Shown here piece by piece: positions 8,932 through 16,707 of a stretch of DNA of 64,000 bases; positions within the stretch are counted from its first letter, which is position 1, and every line of letters starts with the position of its first letter. The translations under genes were made by a program, and so were the position numbers. Source of the stretch: Methylococcaceae bacterium (GTDB taxonomy: Bacteria; Pseudomonadota; Gammaproteobacteria; Methylococcales; Methylomonadaceae); NCBI GenBank assembly GCA_030693065.1, contig JAUYBL010000019.1, forward strand, positions 1 to 64,000, written 5' to 3'. The notes beneath the pieces were generated by a model that ran no database searches, had not been told where the DNA came from, and worked only from the letters and a program-made list of their open reading frames with translations.

Positions 8932-9615
8932 TCAATCCACCACATTCACACCATTAGCAACAATAGGAATTTTGGCTAAGGCCCAATTGTCTCGGGCAAT
9001 CTCATTTTTAAAACATTGCGTTCGATAAATCGTAGCCTGCAATATTTTTTTACTGTGTTGAGATAACCATTCGTGGCGTGTATCGACATATTGCTTGATC
9101 CAGTCTTTTTCTACACCATTTTTTACCGGCAACGCAGCAGGAAATCTTTTCCGCAAAAAATCAGGAATGGAACCGCTATGAATAAACGAATCATAAATAA
9201 CCAATGCTGACAGAGGCTGCGTAAAGCCGCCCGCATTTGCCCAAGCCATCGCAGGCTGAAAATAACGTTTATCGAAAAATTCATCTTGGACTTTACGCAT
9301 CAACGGGTCTTTTTTAGCCGCATCGCGTAGTAATTGTTTGAAGGTGGCATCGTCAAGCAACGGCGTCACGCCGATTTTGGCAAGATAAGGCTTAAGTTGC
9401 GCACTGTATAAGCCATTACTATTGACGTACATTTCGATAAGCTCTTCAAGATTGCCGTATTCAGTGGTTTGAGATCGGCCGTAAGTGACTTGTTTGATGC
9501 CATTTGGGCCATCGGCATAAATCGAAATAGCGGCATAATCACCTTCGATACTACCGCTTTCAAAGACATTAATGACATGTTCACATAATCGTTTTTGCTG
9601 ATCTGAGAGTTTCAT
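8932..9615 (-). CDS. GH46-like chitosanase/lysozyme-superfamily hydrolase
   Basis: A 227-residue protein resembling glycoside hydrolase family 46 chitosanases, which share the lysozyme fold. Along its length it keeps the family blocks: NVFESGS with candidate catalytic Glu19, IYADGPNG with candidate Asp35 followed by VTYGRSQ, then a DPLMRKVQDEFFDKRYF helix, ALVIYDSFIHSG, and WIKQYVDTRHEWL. Known GH46 enzymes cleave chitosan; relatives act on other glucosamine polymers. There is no signal peptide, which is odd for a secreted hydrolase. AGGAGA precedes the ATG. The next gene upstream, 27 bases away, encodes an LprI-like lipoprotein, the fold of a lysozyme inhibitor, and the patatin gene follows. 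Substrate is unknown. Confidence 0.78.
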   Translation of the reverse strand: MKLSDQQKRLCEHVINVFESGSIEGDYAAISIYADGPNGIKQVTYGRSQTTEYGNLEELIEMYVNSNGLYSAQLKPYLAKIGVTPLLDDATFKQLLRDAAKKDPLMRKVQDEFFDKRYFQPAMAWANAGGFTQPLSALVIYDSFIHSGSIPDFLRKRFPAALPVKNGVEKDWIKQYVDTRHEWLSQHSKKILQATIYRTQCFKNEIARDNWALAKIPIVANGVNVVD

Positions 9616-9642
9616 TGCTGCTTCTCCTGGAATGACACATGG

Positions 9643-10119
9643 TTATCGGTGATTGCCACCGCGTTGCTGTAAGTTCTTTAGCCTTGCTTCCGTTATTTCG
9701 ATAAAAGCGTTGTTGTATTCCAGCGGCGCCAATGTGCCGCCTTTGGAGATAACAGCGGCGCTGGCTTGCTGGTTTCGAGCGTCAAGCCAAGCTTGTTGCT
9801 CCTTAAATAAATCTGCTCGTTGCTGTTGATCCAGTCGTTGCATCAACTGGATATAGCTTATAAATAGCTGTGCATCGGCAACATCGGCCATGTTCTGACT
9901 GCTTTGACCAAGCTGTTGTTGACTGGCGGGAGCGGCCTGATTAGCTAAACCGTCAATTTGCTCCCTGACCTGCTCCAAAGATGGCTTCCAATTCTCAGGA
10001 ATCCATAAACCCGGCTGCGACTGACTGCAAGCGATTAACAGCCAAACACCAGCAAATCCGCAGATAGCTAGAATAGATCGTCGCAGCACATTGTTAGTTG
10101 CGTTTAAGTTCATGCACAT
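9643..10119 (-). CDS. LprI/DUF1311-like lipoprotein (lysozyme-inhibitor type)
   Basis: A 158-residue predicted lipoprotein. The N-terminal hydrophobic segment ends LLIAC with Cys31 as lipidation site. The C-terminal half (about 85-152) has the LprI/DUF1311 pattern: FKEQQAWLDARNQ, GGTLAPLEYNNAFIEITEAR and a closing leucine-rich helix. LprI of mycobacteria inhibits lysozyme, and DUF1311 proteins are small periplasmic or lipid-anchored proteins. Its start overlaps the end of the cysZ-like gene by 26 bases (or 20 if the second ATG is used), suggesting translational coupling. Being next to a lysozyme-fold hydrolase gene suggests an enzyme/inhibitor pair; that pairing is inference. Confidence 0.72.
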   Translation of the reverse strand: MCMNLNATNNVLRRSILAICGFAGVWLLIACSQSQPGLWIPENWKPSLEQVREQIDGLANQAAPASQQQLGQSSQNMADVADAQLFISYIQLMQRLDQQQRADLFKEQQAWLDARNQQASAAVISKGGTLAPLEYNNAFIEITEARLKNLQQRGGNHR

Positions 10120-10813
10120 ACAATGTTGCCGCTATAACTGCCACTGGCGCCACGATGATGTTTACCACCGGCAACGTCAATCCAAGCGCTACCAAGCCGC
10201 CAAAACTTAATGCCCCCAGCTTTACACCTTTAACGAGTTGCCGTTGCTCGCCAAACAAAACACCTTCGTTTTCCAGTGGATAGGCCAAATACTCCAATGC
10301 CACACCCCAGGCACCAAAGAATCCCCACAAAAACGGCGCCAGTAAATTCACGCCCGGAATAATCGACACTACCAGCAAGGGCAAAGCACGACTAACAAAA
10401 TATCCGGCACGCCTTAACTCGGCGCTAACGACTTTAGTGACAGGTTGTTCAATCACATTGACCGTTTGCCCACCAGAAATGGCTAACGTTTTTGCCGACA
10501 GCTTGCCGTAAAAAGGTGCCGACAATATGTTTGCAAACACTGTAAAGGTAAAAAAACCGACAATAAAAAAACTGATAAAAAATAACGGCCACAGCACCCA
10601 ACTTAACCACTGCAGCCAACTGGGAATGAATTGCTCAATCAGTTCGCCAACGTAGTGGTAACCCAAAAACAACATGATGCTATACAGCAATACATTAATG
10701 GCTACCGGAATAAGCAAAAATTGTCGTAAGCCCGGATGCGCTAATAATTTGACGCCTTTGAGTAAACAACTCACCGCCAACACCGGGTTGTTGCCTTTTT
10801 TATCAAACTGCAT
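10094..10813 (-). CDS. cysZ: CysZ/EI24-like membrane protein
   Basis: A 239-residue inner-membrane protein of the EI24/CysZ family (PF07264), close to the usual 250 residues. It has about four long hydrophobic segments (near 30-55, 75-100, 145-175, 205-235) and family motifs such as [21 protein letters not shown] at the N-terminus (first part of it) and [11 protein letters not shown] in the last third. CysZ carries sulfate into the cell for cysteine synthesis. The start overlaps the end of mtnA by 11 bases and the end overlaps the lipoprotein gene, so mtnA, cysZ and the lipoprotein gene look cotranscribed. A link between sulfate uptake and methylthio salvage is attractive but inferred; many EI24 proteins have no tested function. 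Confidence 0.82.
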   Translation of the reverse strand: MQFDKKGNNPVLAVSCLLKGVKLLAHPGLRQFLLIPVAINVLLYSIMLFLGYHYVGELIEQFIPSWLQWLSWVLWPLFFISFFIVGFFTFTVFANILSAPFYGKLSAKTLAISGGQTVNVIEQPVTKVVSAELRRAGYFVSRALPLLVVSIIPGVNLLAPFLWGFFGAWGVALEYLAYPLENEGVLFGEQRQLVKGVKLGALSFGGLVALGLTLPVVNIIVAPVAVIAATLYVHELKRN

Positions 10814-11843
10814 GTTTTAAGCCCCCTACGCCATGTGCAGCAGGATTTAAAACCACGCCGCGCTCGGTAACAATTGCATCAATCAGTTCGGCGGGAGTGA
10901 CATCGAATACCGGGTTCCAAGCGCTAACCACGCCTTGGTATTGGTTATAACACTCAGGTAGCAGTTCGCTTTGCTGGCGTTGTTCAATTTCGATGTGCTC
11001 GCCGGTCGCCATATTCCAATCTATGGTCGTCGTCGGCGCCACCACCATTACTTTAACACCATGACGTTTGGCCAACACCGCCAACGAATAAGTGCCGATC
11101 TTGTTAGCGGTATCGCCATTAGCGGCAATGCGATCAGCGCCGACTATAACCCATTCCACCGCGCCGGTTTTCATCAACCACGCAGCCGCAGAATCGGCAA
11201 TCAAAGTGACCGGGATATTATCTTGCGCCAGCTCCCAAACCGTTAAGCGCACCCCTTGCAGCCAAGGCCGGGTTTCTCCGGCATAGACGTTTATCGGGTT
11301 TCGACGATAACTACTGCGAATCACTCCCAACGCCGTGCCATGACCACCGGTAGCCAGTGCGCCGGTATTGCAATGGGTTAACACGCCTTTAACACCTCTT
11401 AATAAATCAGCCCCTAGCTCGCCCATCGCTAAGTTAGCGACAATATCATCGGCATGGATTTTTTCTGCACAAGATTGAGCTGCGGCTACCGGATTATCAT
11501 GCTCATGATCTAGCGCATCGGTCATTTGTGCCAATGCCCAAAATAAATTAACCGCCGTCGGCCTCGATTGCGCCAGCATCTCAACATCTGCGTTCACTTG
11601 CTGACGCCAGTGACTGGAGCTTGTGTAATGCTCGATAACCGAAAGCACCACACCATAAGCCGCCGCAATCCCTATCGCCGGGGCGCCGCGCACACGCATT
11701 GAGGCAATTGCTTCGGTCACGCCAGCTGCGTCAGTATATTCATCGTAAATAATGTGTTCAGGCAATTTGCGCTGATCCAAGACTTTTAAACTTGTGCCGG
11801 TCCATTGCAAGGCTTGTACTGTGAGCGGGTTTTGTTCAGTCAT
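10803..11843 (-). CDS. mtnA: S-methyl-5-thioribose-1-phosphate isomerase
   Basis: A 346-residue cytosolic enzyme of the eIF2B-like isomerase family. It converts methylthioribose-1-phosphate to methylthioribulose-1-phosphate in methionine salvage or the MTA-isoprenoid shunt. Diagnostic blocks are [17 protein letters not shown], the active-site cysteine in [19 protein letters not shown] and the catalytic aspartate in [17 protein letters not shown]. Length is typical. It is divergent from the methylthioadenosine deaminase gene across about 110 bases and overlaps the cysZ-like gene downstream. Start ATG 11843. Confidence 0.95.
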   Translation of the reverse strand: MTEQNPLTVQALQWTGTSLKVLDQRKLPEHIIYDEYTDAAGVTEAIASMRVRGAPAIGIAAAYGVVLSVIEHYTSSSHWRQQVNADVEMLAQSRPTAVNLFWALAQMTDALDHEHDNPVAAAQSCAEKIHADDIVANLAMGELGADLLRGVKGVLTHCNTGALATGGHGTALGVIRSSYRRNPINVYAGETRPWLQGVRLTVWELAQDNIPVTLIADSAAAWLMKTGAVEWVIVGADRIAANGDTANKIGTYSLAVLAKRHGVKVMVVAPTTTIDWNMATGEHIEIEQRQQSELLPECYNQYQGVVSAWNPVFDVTPAELIDAIVTERGVVLNPAAHGVGGLKHAV

Positions 11844-11952
11844 TTGTTCAAATATCCAGGGTAAAAGTTATAATCCAAAGCTTGCCGAGCGGTAAACCGC
11901 AAGCATGACCCATCATAAATAGGCCATAGCAAATACTTACACAGGAACCTAC

Positions 11953-13263
11953 ATGCAAGTCGATACCCTCATTCATGCTCGCTGGATTATACCCGTGGAA
12001 CCAGCATCCGACACCCTAGAACACCACAGCCTGGTAATAGATGCCGGCCGAATTATTGATTTGCTGCCTACGGAATCAGCCAAGCAAAAATATCAAGCCA
12101 CCAACACCGAAAACCTGCCAGACCACGCGCTATTACCGGGTTTTATCAATAGCCATACGCATGCAGCGATGACTTTACTGCGCGGTGTTGCCGATGATTT
12201 GCCGTTGATGGACTGGTTGCAAAACCATATCTGGCCATTGGAAAGTAAATGGGTCGGCGAGGCCTTTGTAAAAGACGGCACTGATTTAGCCATCGCAGAA
12301 ATGATTAGGGGCGGCACCACCTGCTTTAATGATATGTATTTTTTTCCCGACATTACAGCCCAACAAGCTATACACCATGGCATTCGTGCTTGCGTTGGTT
12401 TAATTGCTATTGATTTTCCGACCGTATGGGCACAAAACAGCGATGATTACATTGAAAAAGGCTTGGTCTTGCATGAGCAACTCCGCCATCATCCGCTAAT
12501 CACCACAGCGTTTGCCCCGCATGCTCCCTATACGATTTCTGACGAGCCTTTGCAAAAAATCCGCACTATTGCCGATGAACTGGAACTGCCCGTTCACATG
12601 CACGTTCATGAAAGCCAATTTGAAGTAGACTCAGCCCAGCAGCAAACCGGCAAACGGCCTATAGAGCGTTTGCATGGTCTCGGCTTGATCAACCCTTCAT
12701 TTATTGCCGTACATATGACACAGCTGAACGATGCTGAAATTAACCTTTTTGCCGAAGTGGGTGCCCATATTGTGCATTGCCCGGAATCAAACCTGAAACT
12801 GGCTAGTGGTTTCGCACCCATCGCGAAGTGTCTAGCCGCCGGTATTAATGTTGCGTTAGGGACTGACGGCGCAGCCAGTAATAATGACCTGGACATACTC
12901 GGCGAACTGCGCACGGCGGCACTGCTTGGTAAAGCGGTTGCGGGTGATGCCAGCGCCATTCCGGCTATAACAGCCTTGCGCATGGCAACTATTAACGGCG
13001 CCAAAGCCTTGGGACTAGATGACGAAATCGGTTCGCTAAGCATCGGCAAGGCCGCTGACGTAATCGCCATTGACTTATCGCAAATCGAAACTCAGCCGTT
13101 GTTTTGCCCGATTTCACAAATCGTTTACGCCGCCAACCGGCAACAAATATCCGACGTTTGGGTAGCTGGCAAGCGTTTACTTAAACAGCGCCAACTAACG
13201 ACATTGAACATTGATGACTTAAAAACAAAAATTGCCGACTGGCAACAGCGCTTATCAAATTAA
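11953..13263 (+). CDS. mtaD: 5-methylthioadenosine/S-adenosylhomocysteine deaminase
   Basis: A 436-residue amidohydrolase of the TRZ/ATZ type. It deaminates methylthioadenosine (and SAH) to the inosine analogue, allowing salvage to proceed to methylthioribose-1-phosphate, the substrate of the divergent mtnA. Metal and substrate motifs seen: NSHTHAAMTLLRG (about 65-77), HMHVHES (about 216-222), HCPESNLKLASG and LGTDGAASNNDLDI. A GGAA-rich site precedes ATG 11953. The intermediate phosphorylase for methylthioinosine is not encoded in this window. The following gene is an ene-reductase, 30 bases away and probably cotranscribed. Confidence 0.92.
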   Translation: MQVDTLIHARWIIPVEPASDTLEHHSLVIDAGRIIDLLPTESAKQKYQATNTENLPDHALLPGFINSHTHAAMTLLRGVADDLPLMDWLQNHIWPLESKWVGEAFVKDGTDLAIAEMIRGGTTCFNDMYFFPDITAQQAIHHGIRACVGLIAIDFPTVWAQNSDDYIEKGLVLHEQLRHHPLITTAFAPHAPYTISDEPLQKIRTIADELELPVHMHVHESQFEVDSAQQQTGKRPIERLHGLGLINPSFIAVHMTQLNDAEINLFAEVGAHIVHCPESNLKLASGFAPIAKCLAAGINVALGTDGAASNNDLDILGELRTAALLGKAVAGDASAIPAITALRMATINGAKALGLDDEIGSLSIGKAADVIAIDLSQIETQPLFCPISQIVYAANRQQISDVWVAGKRLLKQRQLTTLNIDDLKTKIADWQQRLSN

Positions 13264-13293
13264 CAGTCACTTATAACCATACATAGGCAACAC

Positions 13294-14370
13294 ATGAACA
13301 CACAACTACTCAGTCCGATTCAACTTGGCCCTCATCAACTCCCCAATAGGGTCATCATGGCACCGCTCACTCGCATGCGTGCGCCGAACAGTATCCCGAC
13401 CCCACTCATGGCAACCTACTATGCGCAACGCGCCTCAGCTGGTTTGATTATTTCTGAAGCCACGCCCATTTCTCCGCAAGGCGTTGGCTATCCTTCAACA
13501 CCCGGTATATACACAACACAACAAATTCTGGCCTGGCAACAAACCACCGATGCTGTGCATGCCCAAAATGGTCATATTTTCATGCAGCTGTGGCATGTTG
13601 GGCGAATTTCTCATCCTGATTTCCATAATGGCGCGTTACCTGTCGCACCCTCGGCCATTGCCCCTGAAGGCAATGCAATCACCCCCTCTGGTTTAAAACC
13701 GTTTGTCACGCCCCGCGCTCTGGCAACCGAGGAATTACCGGATATCGTCAAAGATTATCGCCGCGCGACAAAAAACGCCCTTGCTGCAGGATTTGATGGC
13801 GTGGAAATTCATAGTGCGAACGGCTATTTATTAGATCAATTTTTACGCGATGGCAGCAATCAACGCACCGACAGTTATGGCGGCAGTTCTGAAAATCGTG
13901 CTCGATTATTATTGGAAGTCACAAACGCCGTGATTGAAATTGCGGGGGCAAACCGTGTTGGCATTCGTTTATCGCCCAGCGGTACGTTTAATGACATGAC
14001 TGATTCTGATCCGGAAGGCATGTTTGTTTACTTATTAAATCAACTCAGCCAACTGAACTTGGCTTATCTGCATATTGTTGATGCTTTAGAAGGAGATATC
14101 AGACATGGCGCCAAAGTCGTCAGTCTTGACGCCTTACGCAAAGCTTATTCGGGTCATTTAATTGTCTGCGGAGGTTACGATCAAAATCGCGCCGAACAGA
14201 CCATTGCTGAAGGCAAAGCAGATTCAGTCGCTTTTGGTCAGTTGTACATCGCCAACCCGGATTTAGCAGAACGCTTCCAACTAAACGCACCGCTCAATGA
14301 GGCCGACACCAGCACATTTTATGGCGGAGAAGCCAAAGGCTATACCGATTATCCCAGCCTAAAAGGCTGA
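13294..14370 (+). CDS. nemA: Old Yellow Enzyme family ene-reductase (NemA-like)
   Basis: A 358-residue FMN-dependent TIM-barrel oxidoreductase that reduces activated C=C bonds of electrophiles such as N-ethylmaleimide, using NAD(P)H. Family signatures: LPNRVIMAPLTRMRA at the N-terminus, QLWHVGRISHPDF (about 98-110), DGVEIHSANGYLLDQFL (His/Asn substrate pair, about 170-186) and the C-terminal FMN-phosphate loop with AFGQLYIANPDL. It follows mtaD by 30 bases. Physiological substrate unknown; detoxification of electrophiles is the common role. No NemR-type repressor gene is adjacent. Confidence 0.92.
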   Translation: MNTQLLSPIQLGPHQLPNRVIMAPLTRMRAPNSIPTPLMATYYAQRASAGLIISEATPISPQGVGYPSTPGIYTTQQILAWQQTTDAVHAQNGHIFMQLWHVGRISHPDFHNGALPVAPSAIAPEGNAITPSGLKPFVTPRALATEELPDIVKDYRRATKNALAAGFDGVEIHSANGYLLDQFLRDGSNQRTDSYGGSSENRARLLLEVTNAVIEIAGANRVGIRLSPSGTFNDMTDSDPEGMFVYLLNQLSQLNLAYLHIVDALEGDIRHGAKVVSLDALRKAYSGHLIVCGGYDQNRAEQTIAEGKADSVAFGQLYIANPDLAERFQLNAPLNEADTSTFYGGEAKGYTDYPSLKG

Positions 14371-14405
14371 TAGTTTTGTCCCTAGAATCAAGCCCCACAG
14401 AACTG

Positions 14406-14434
14406 TTGCTAAGACTAAGAAATTAAATTATATT
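14406..14434 (+). promoter_or_regulatory. Candidate sigma-70 promoter of the riboswitch-controlled gene
   Basis: TTGCTA (14406-14411) and TATATT (14429-14434) are spaced by 17 bases. The predicted transcription start, near 14441, falls at the first bases of the aptamer, which fits a leader that begins with the riboswitch. Confidence 0.5.
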
Positions 14435-14437
14435 TCC

Positions 14438-14528
14438 TACGCCACACCCGCTGCGAGGCCGGGCCGGAAAGTCACGGGACTTGTATAAGTCGGCCGGATT
14501 GCGAACCAACGCAATCCGGCAGTTTTTG
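14438..14528 (+). promoter_or_regulatory. Probable cyclic-di-GMP riboswitch (GEMM-I-like) with overlapping terminator
   Basis: The leader keeps the GEMM-I layout: a first hairpin (CCCG 14447-14450 with CGGG 14460-14463) closed by a GNRA-type loop GCGA (14453-14456); the conserved joining segment GGAAAGTCACGG (14466-14477); a second hairpin (GACTT 14478-14482 with AAGTC 14487-14491); and a 3' strand CCGGATTGCG that pairs imperfectly with CGCCACACC at 14440-14448. That same 3' strand is the left arm of a perfect 11-bp terminator (14493-14503 with 14510-14520, then five T). Ligand binding would therefore hold back the terminator: an ON switch. It sits about 60 bases upstream of a PEP-CTERM surface protein gene. 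The motif was read by eye. Confidence 0.65.
14493..14528 (+). terminator. Riboswitch expression-platform terminator
   Basis: Perfect 11-bp stem (14493-14503 with 14510-14520), six-base loop, then AG and five T (14523-14527). Its left arm is shared with the 3' strand of the aptamer, so terminator and ligand-bound aptamer exclude each other. Confidence 0.85.
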
Positions 14529-14585
14529 TCCGATTGCGTCATTTACATAAATACGCAATGACCCTTGGGTCAAGGATTAAATACG

Positions 14586-15308
14586 ATGCAATTTTCCCAA
14601 AGCAAAGCAAAGCAAAGCAAAGCAAAATATTTTAGCCGTAAAATCATAACTTCGTTAACCGTAGCCGTTGCAATTTCGTCAGTTATTTCGCAATCTGCTT
14701 ATGCGACTATCGTGGCATCAGGGAATGCTTACATACCTTCAGTCAATAACAATCAAGGTACTGTGAATGTTGGTGTTGGATCTTTAAATGGCACCCTAGA
14801 AGTCAATGCTTCTCCACTAGGAAATGGCTTCACTTCCTTCACCGCGTCAGGTTTGACACTTGGTGGATACGGCGGAACTGGTACCGTTAAAGTCATCGGC
14901 AACGGTACTTCCGGAACAGCTCAAATCAATATCAATACACTTTGGGGTCTACGAAACTACACCGGTCTCCTGGAAATCAAAAATGGCGGCGTTATCAATA
15001 GCAGCGGAAATGTCTATCTCGGTAACCAATGGCTAAACGAAGCGCCCGGATTTGATACCACAACCATAGACGGCAATGGCTCCGTCCTCAGAGCCCAGCA
15101 AGCATCTACTGGCGCTAACCGTGACGGTGGGCGTATTAGTATCGGATTCGATGGACAATCAACTAGTACGGTTAACATTACCAATGGTGGCTTACTGGAA
15201 GCATTAAGCGGTCATGTTGGTGACGTAGACGATGATGGCTCGATATATATTGGCGAAGGGGGGGCCGGGTATTCCGGCTCGGTTGCCGGTCAACGTTTCC
15301 GGCCCTAG
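14586..15308 (+). CDS. PEP-CTERM repeat protein, N-terminal fragment (frameshifted gene)
   Basis: Residues 1-240 of a secreted beta-repeat protein. The start is ATG 14586, with AAGGA about nine bases upstream. A long charged n-region encoded by an AAAGC repeat (SQSKAKQSKAKYFSRK) is followed by a signal-peptide core SLTVAVAISSVISQSAYA. The body has autotransporter-type repeats (NVGVGSLNGTLEV, VKVIGNGTSGTAQIN, LEIKNGGVINSSGNVYLG), as in proteins that form a beta-helix at the cell surface. The frame closes at 15308, but the next frame continues the same repeat pattern and ends with a PEP-CTERM signal. About one base near 15283-15291 breaks the joint. Gene is probably phase-variable, decayed or wrongly read at that base. 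Confidence 0.8.
   Translation: MQFSQSKAKQSKAKYFSRKIITSLTVAVAISSVISQSAYATIVASGNAYIPSVNNNQGTVNVGVGSLNGTLEVNASPLGNGFTSFTASGLTLGGYGGTGTVKVIGNGTSGTAQININTLWGLRNYTGLLEIKNGGVINSSGNVYLGNQWLNEAPGFDTTTIDGNGSVLRAQQASTGANRDGGRISIGFDGQSTSTVNITNGGLLEALSGHVGDVDDDGSIYIGEGGAGYSGSVAGQRFRP
14599..14623 (+). repeat. Pentanucleotide tandem repeat (AAAGC)x5 just after a start codon
   Basis: Five perfect copies of AAAGC begin 13 bases after the ATG of the PEP-CTERM protein gene, inside the signal-peptide n-region. A unit length of five means each gain or loss of a copy shifts the frame, the classic layout of a phase-variable contingency locus. In the present state the reading frame is open through the signal peptide. 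Confidence 0.85.
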
Positions 15309-16365
15309 CTCCGTTGCGAGAGCGAGTAACTACATCCAAGTTGGCTCTTACTCTACGAATACCGTCTCCAGCTTAAACATCAACAACGGCGGCCGGGTAG
15401 AAGTGTTGGATGGTAGCCCCTATGGAGGCGCTGACATCGGCATTTCTACCTTAGCCGGTACTGCCGAGGTGAAGGTGAGCGGTGCCGCATCAACGCTTGC
15501 GGCAGAGCAAATCCGGATCGGCGGCTCCAGAACAATTGCAGGCTATACCTCAACTGGTGCACCTGTCGCGGACATAGATTGGGATACATTGTCGGTTGGT
15601 CAGCAAGTAGCAGATGAAAATGGCAATCTTGTTTACGATCGCAACGGCAATCCGGTATTGGCTGTTGAGCACCCTCTCTATGGTGAAGTGGTACCGTCTA
15701 CGTACTTGAATGGTAATAGTATATACAACAAAAGCACCGGTACGCTGATTGTAGAAAATGGTGCTCAGGTGGATACGCAAACCATTAATGTCTCAGTCAA
15801 CAACCCGAACACTCCGACTTATAACAATCAAGGCGCAGTGCTCACCGTTCGTAATGGCGGTGTAGTGACAGGGGATGTTAATGTTTACGAGGATGGTTTA
15901 TTGAACGGAAACGGCAGCATTCTTGGAAATGTTCTGGTCGACGGTGGGACTTTGGCATCTGGTAACTCACCCGGTACTATTACAATCGGTGGAGACCTGG
16001 AGTTACGGAGCGGTCAACTTGAAATTGAAATAGGCGGTACGGGAGTTAATGAGTTCGATGTAGTGCATGTCTTGGGCGATGTGACAGCAGCTGACGGATT
16101 TGATGTCAAAGTGAAGCTATTAAACAATTTTATCCCGCAGGAAGGGCAATCATTTGAGTTTTTAGACATTGATGGTTTGGCAAATTTTGATTTCTCTTTG
16201 CTTAATCTGATTTTGGATGAAAACGTCCAAAATGGCTTCAATATCAGTTTTGATAATGGCGCTTTGTCACTGGTTTCCACCTCGGCAGTTCCAGTTCCGG
16301 CAAGCATTTGGTTATTTGGCTCAGGAATAATCGGTTTGTTGAGATTTAAAGGACGTAAAAACTAA
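15232..16365 (+). CDS. PEP-CTERM repeat protein, C-terminal fragment with sorting signal
   Basis: C-terminal part of the same surface protein. It is true coding sequence from about 15288 onward (VNVSGPSSVARASNYIQVG); the ATG at 15232 lies in the overlap and is not a natural start. It keeps the repeat pattern (NINNGGRVEVLDG, AEVKVSGAASTLAAEQIRIGG, TVRNGGVVTGDVNV, GNGSILGNVLVDGGTLASGN) and ends with a PEP-CTERM signal: VPVPASIW, a hydrophobic stretch LFGSGIIGLL and a basic tail KGRKN. Such a tail is cleaved by an exosortase at the inner membrane. No exosortase gene is in this window. Without the frameshift the whole protein would be about 590 residues. Confidence 0.8.
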   Translation: MMARYILAKGGPGIPARLPVNVSGPSSVARASNYIQVGSYSTNTVSSLNINNGGRVEVLDGSPYGGADIGISTLAGTAEVKVSGAASTLAAEQIRIGGSRTIAGYTSTGAPVADIDWDTLSVGQQVADENGNLVYDRNGNPVLAVEHPLYGEVVPSTYLNGNSIYNKSTGTLIVENGAQVDTQTINVSVNNPNTPTYNNQGAVLTVRNGGVVTGDVNVYEDGLLNGNGSILGNVLVDGGTLASGNSPGTITIGGDLELRSGQLEIEIGGTGVNEFDVVHVLGDVTAADGFDVKVKLLNNFIPQEGQSFEFLDIDGLANFDFSLLNLILDENVQNGFNISFDNGALSLVSTSAVPVPASIWLFGSGIIGLLRFKGRKN

Positions 16366-16707
16366 GGCTAAAGAAGTATCCAGGTGAATTTTTACTGTCG
16401 ACCTGATACAAATAAGTCATTTACTTAGAGTTCCCAACTCAGGTTGGGAACCACTTAAGGATAAAAAGCACAACCCTCCTATACCACCACTTTAATCCAT
16501 TTTATTTAAATTTTTTAAAGCAAAAAAATAGAGTGCTGTCACAAATTAACTTTTCGAAGTCAGCTAATATTCAACGCATCTGAAATATTAGATGACTTCA
16601 TATCCGTAAAATACGGTTTTTTAATAGGGCTAAAACCCCATGTACAAGTCTGCAAGTTGGCTCGGTTGGTGTGCTTGCAAAAGACTTTTTAAACAAAGGT
16701 GACCGAA
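16366..16707 (+). promoter_or_regulatory. Structured leader of the metalloprotease gene
   Basis: No gene is seen in this 342-base gap, but it holds several hairpins: a 9-bp palindrome GTTCCCAAC/GTTGGGAAC (16430-16451); a 16-base inverted repeat with one mismatch (16556-16571 with 16584-16599); a small terminator CCGTA/TACGG followed by six T (16604-16622); and a bulged stem (16646-16656 with 16674-16687) followed by T residues just before the ribosome site AAAGGTGA. The last two could form a terminator/antiterminator pair controlling the protease. I could not match it to a known riboswitch class. Confidence 0.55.
16604..16622 (+). terminator. Small rho-independent terminator in the protease leader
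   Basis: Five-bp stem CCGTA (16604-16608) with TACGG (16612-16616), AAA loop, followed by six T. It ends just after the 16-base inverted repeat and about 85 bases before the protease start codon. It may end the PEP-CTERM message or act as an attenuator. Confidence 0.55.

Noticed and set aside
12606-13070. 154-residue open frame antisense to mtaD
   Set aside because: Composition is a shadow of the coding strand; mtaD motifs cover the same bases.
15258-15264. G7 run as the actual frameshift point of the PEP-CTERM gene
   Set aside because: Changing frame at the G run gives PGIPARLP, which breaks the repeat pattern. Changing it near 15283-15291 restores the pattern. The run may still be variable.
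16556-16707. Second GEMM-type riboswitch before the protease gene
   Set aside because: The conserved joining segment and GNRA-loop hairpin are absent; only generic hairpins are seen.
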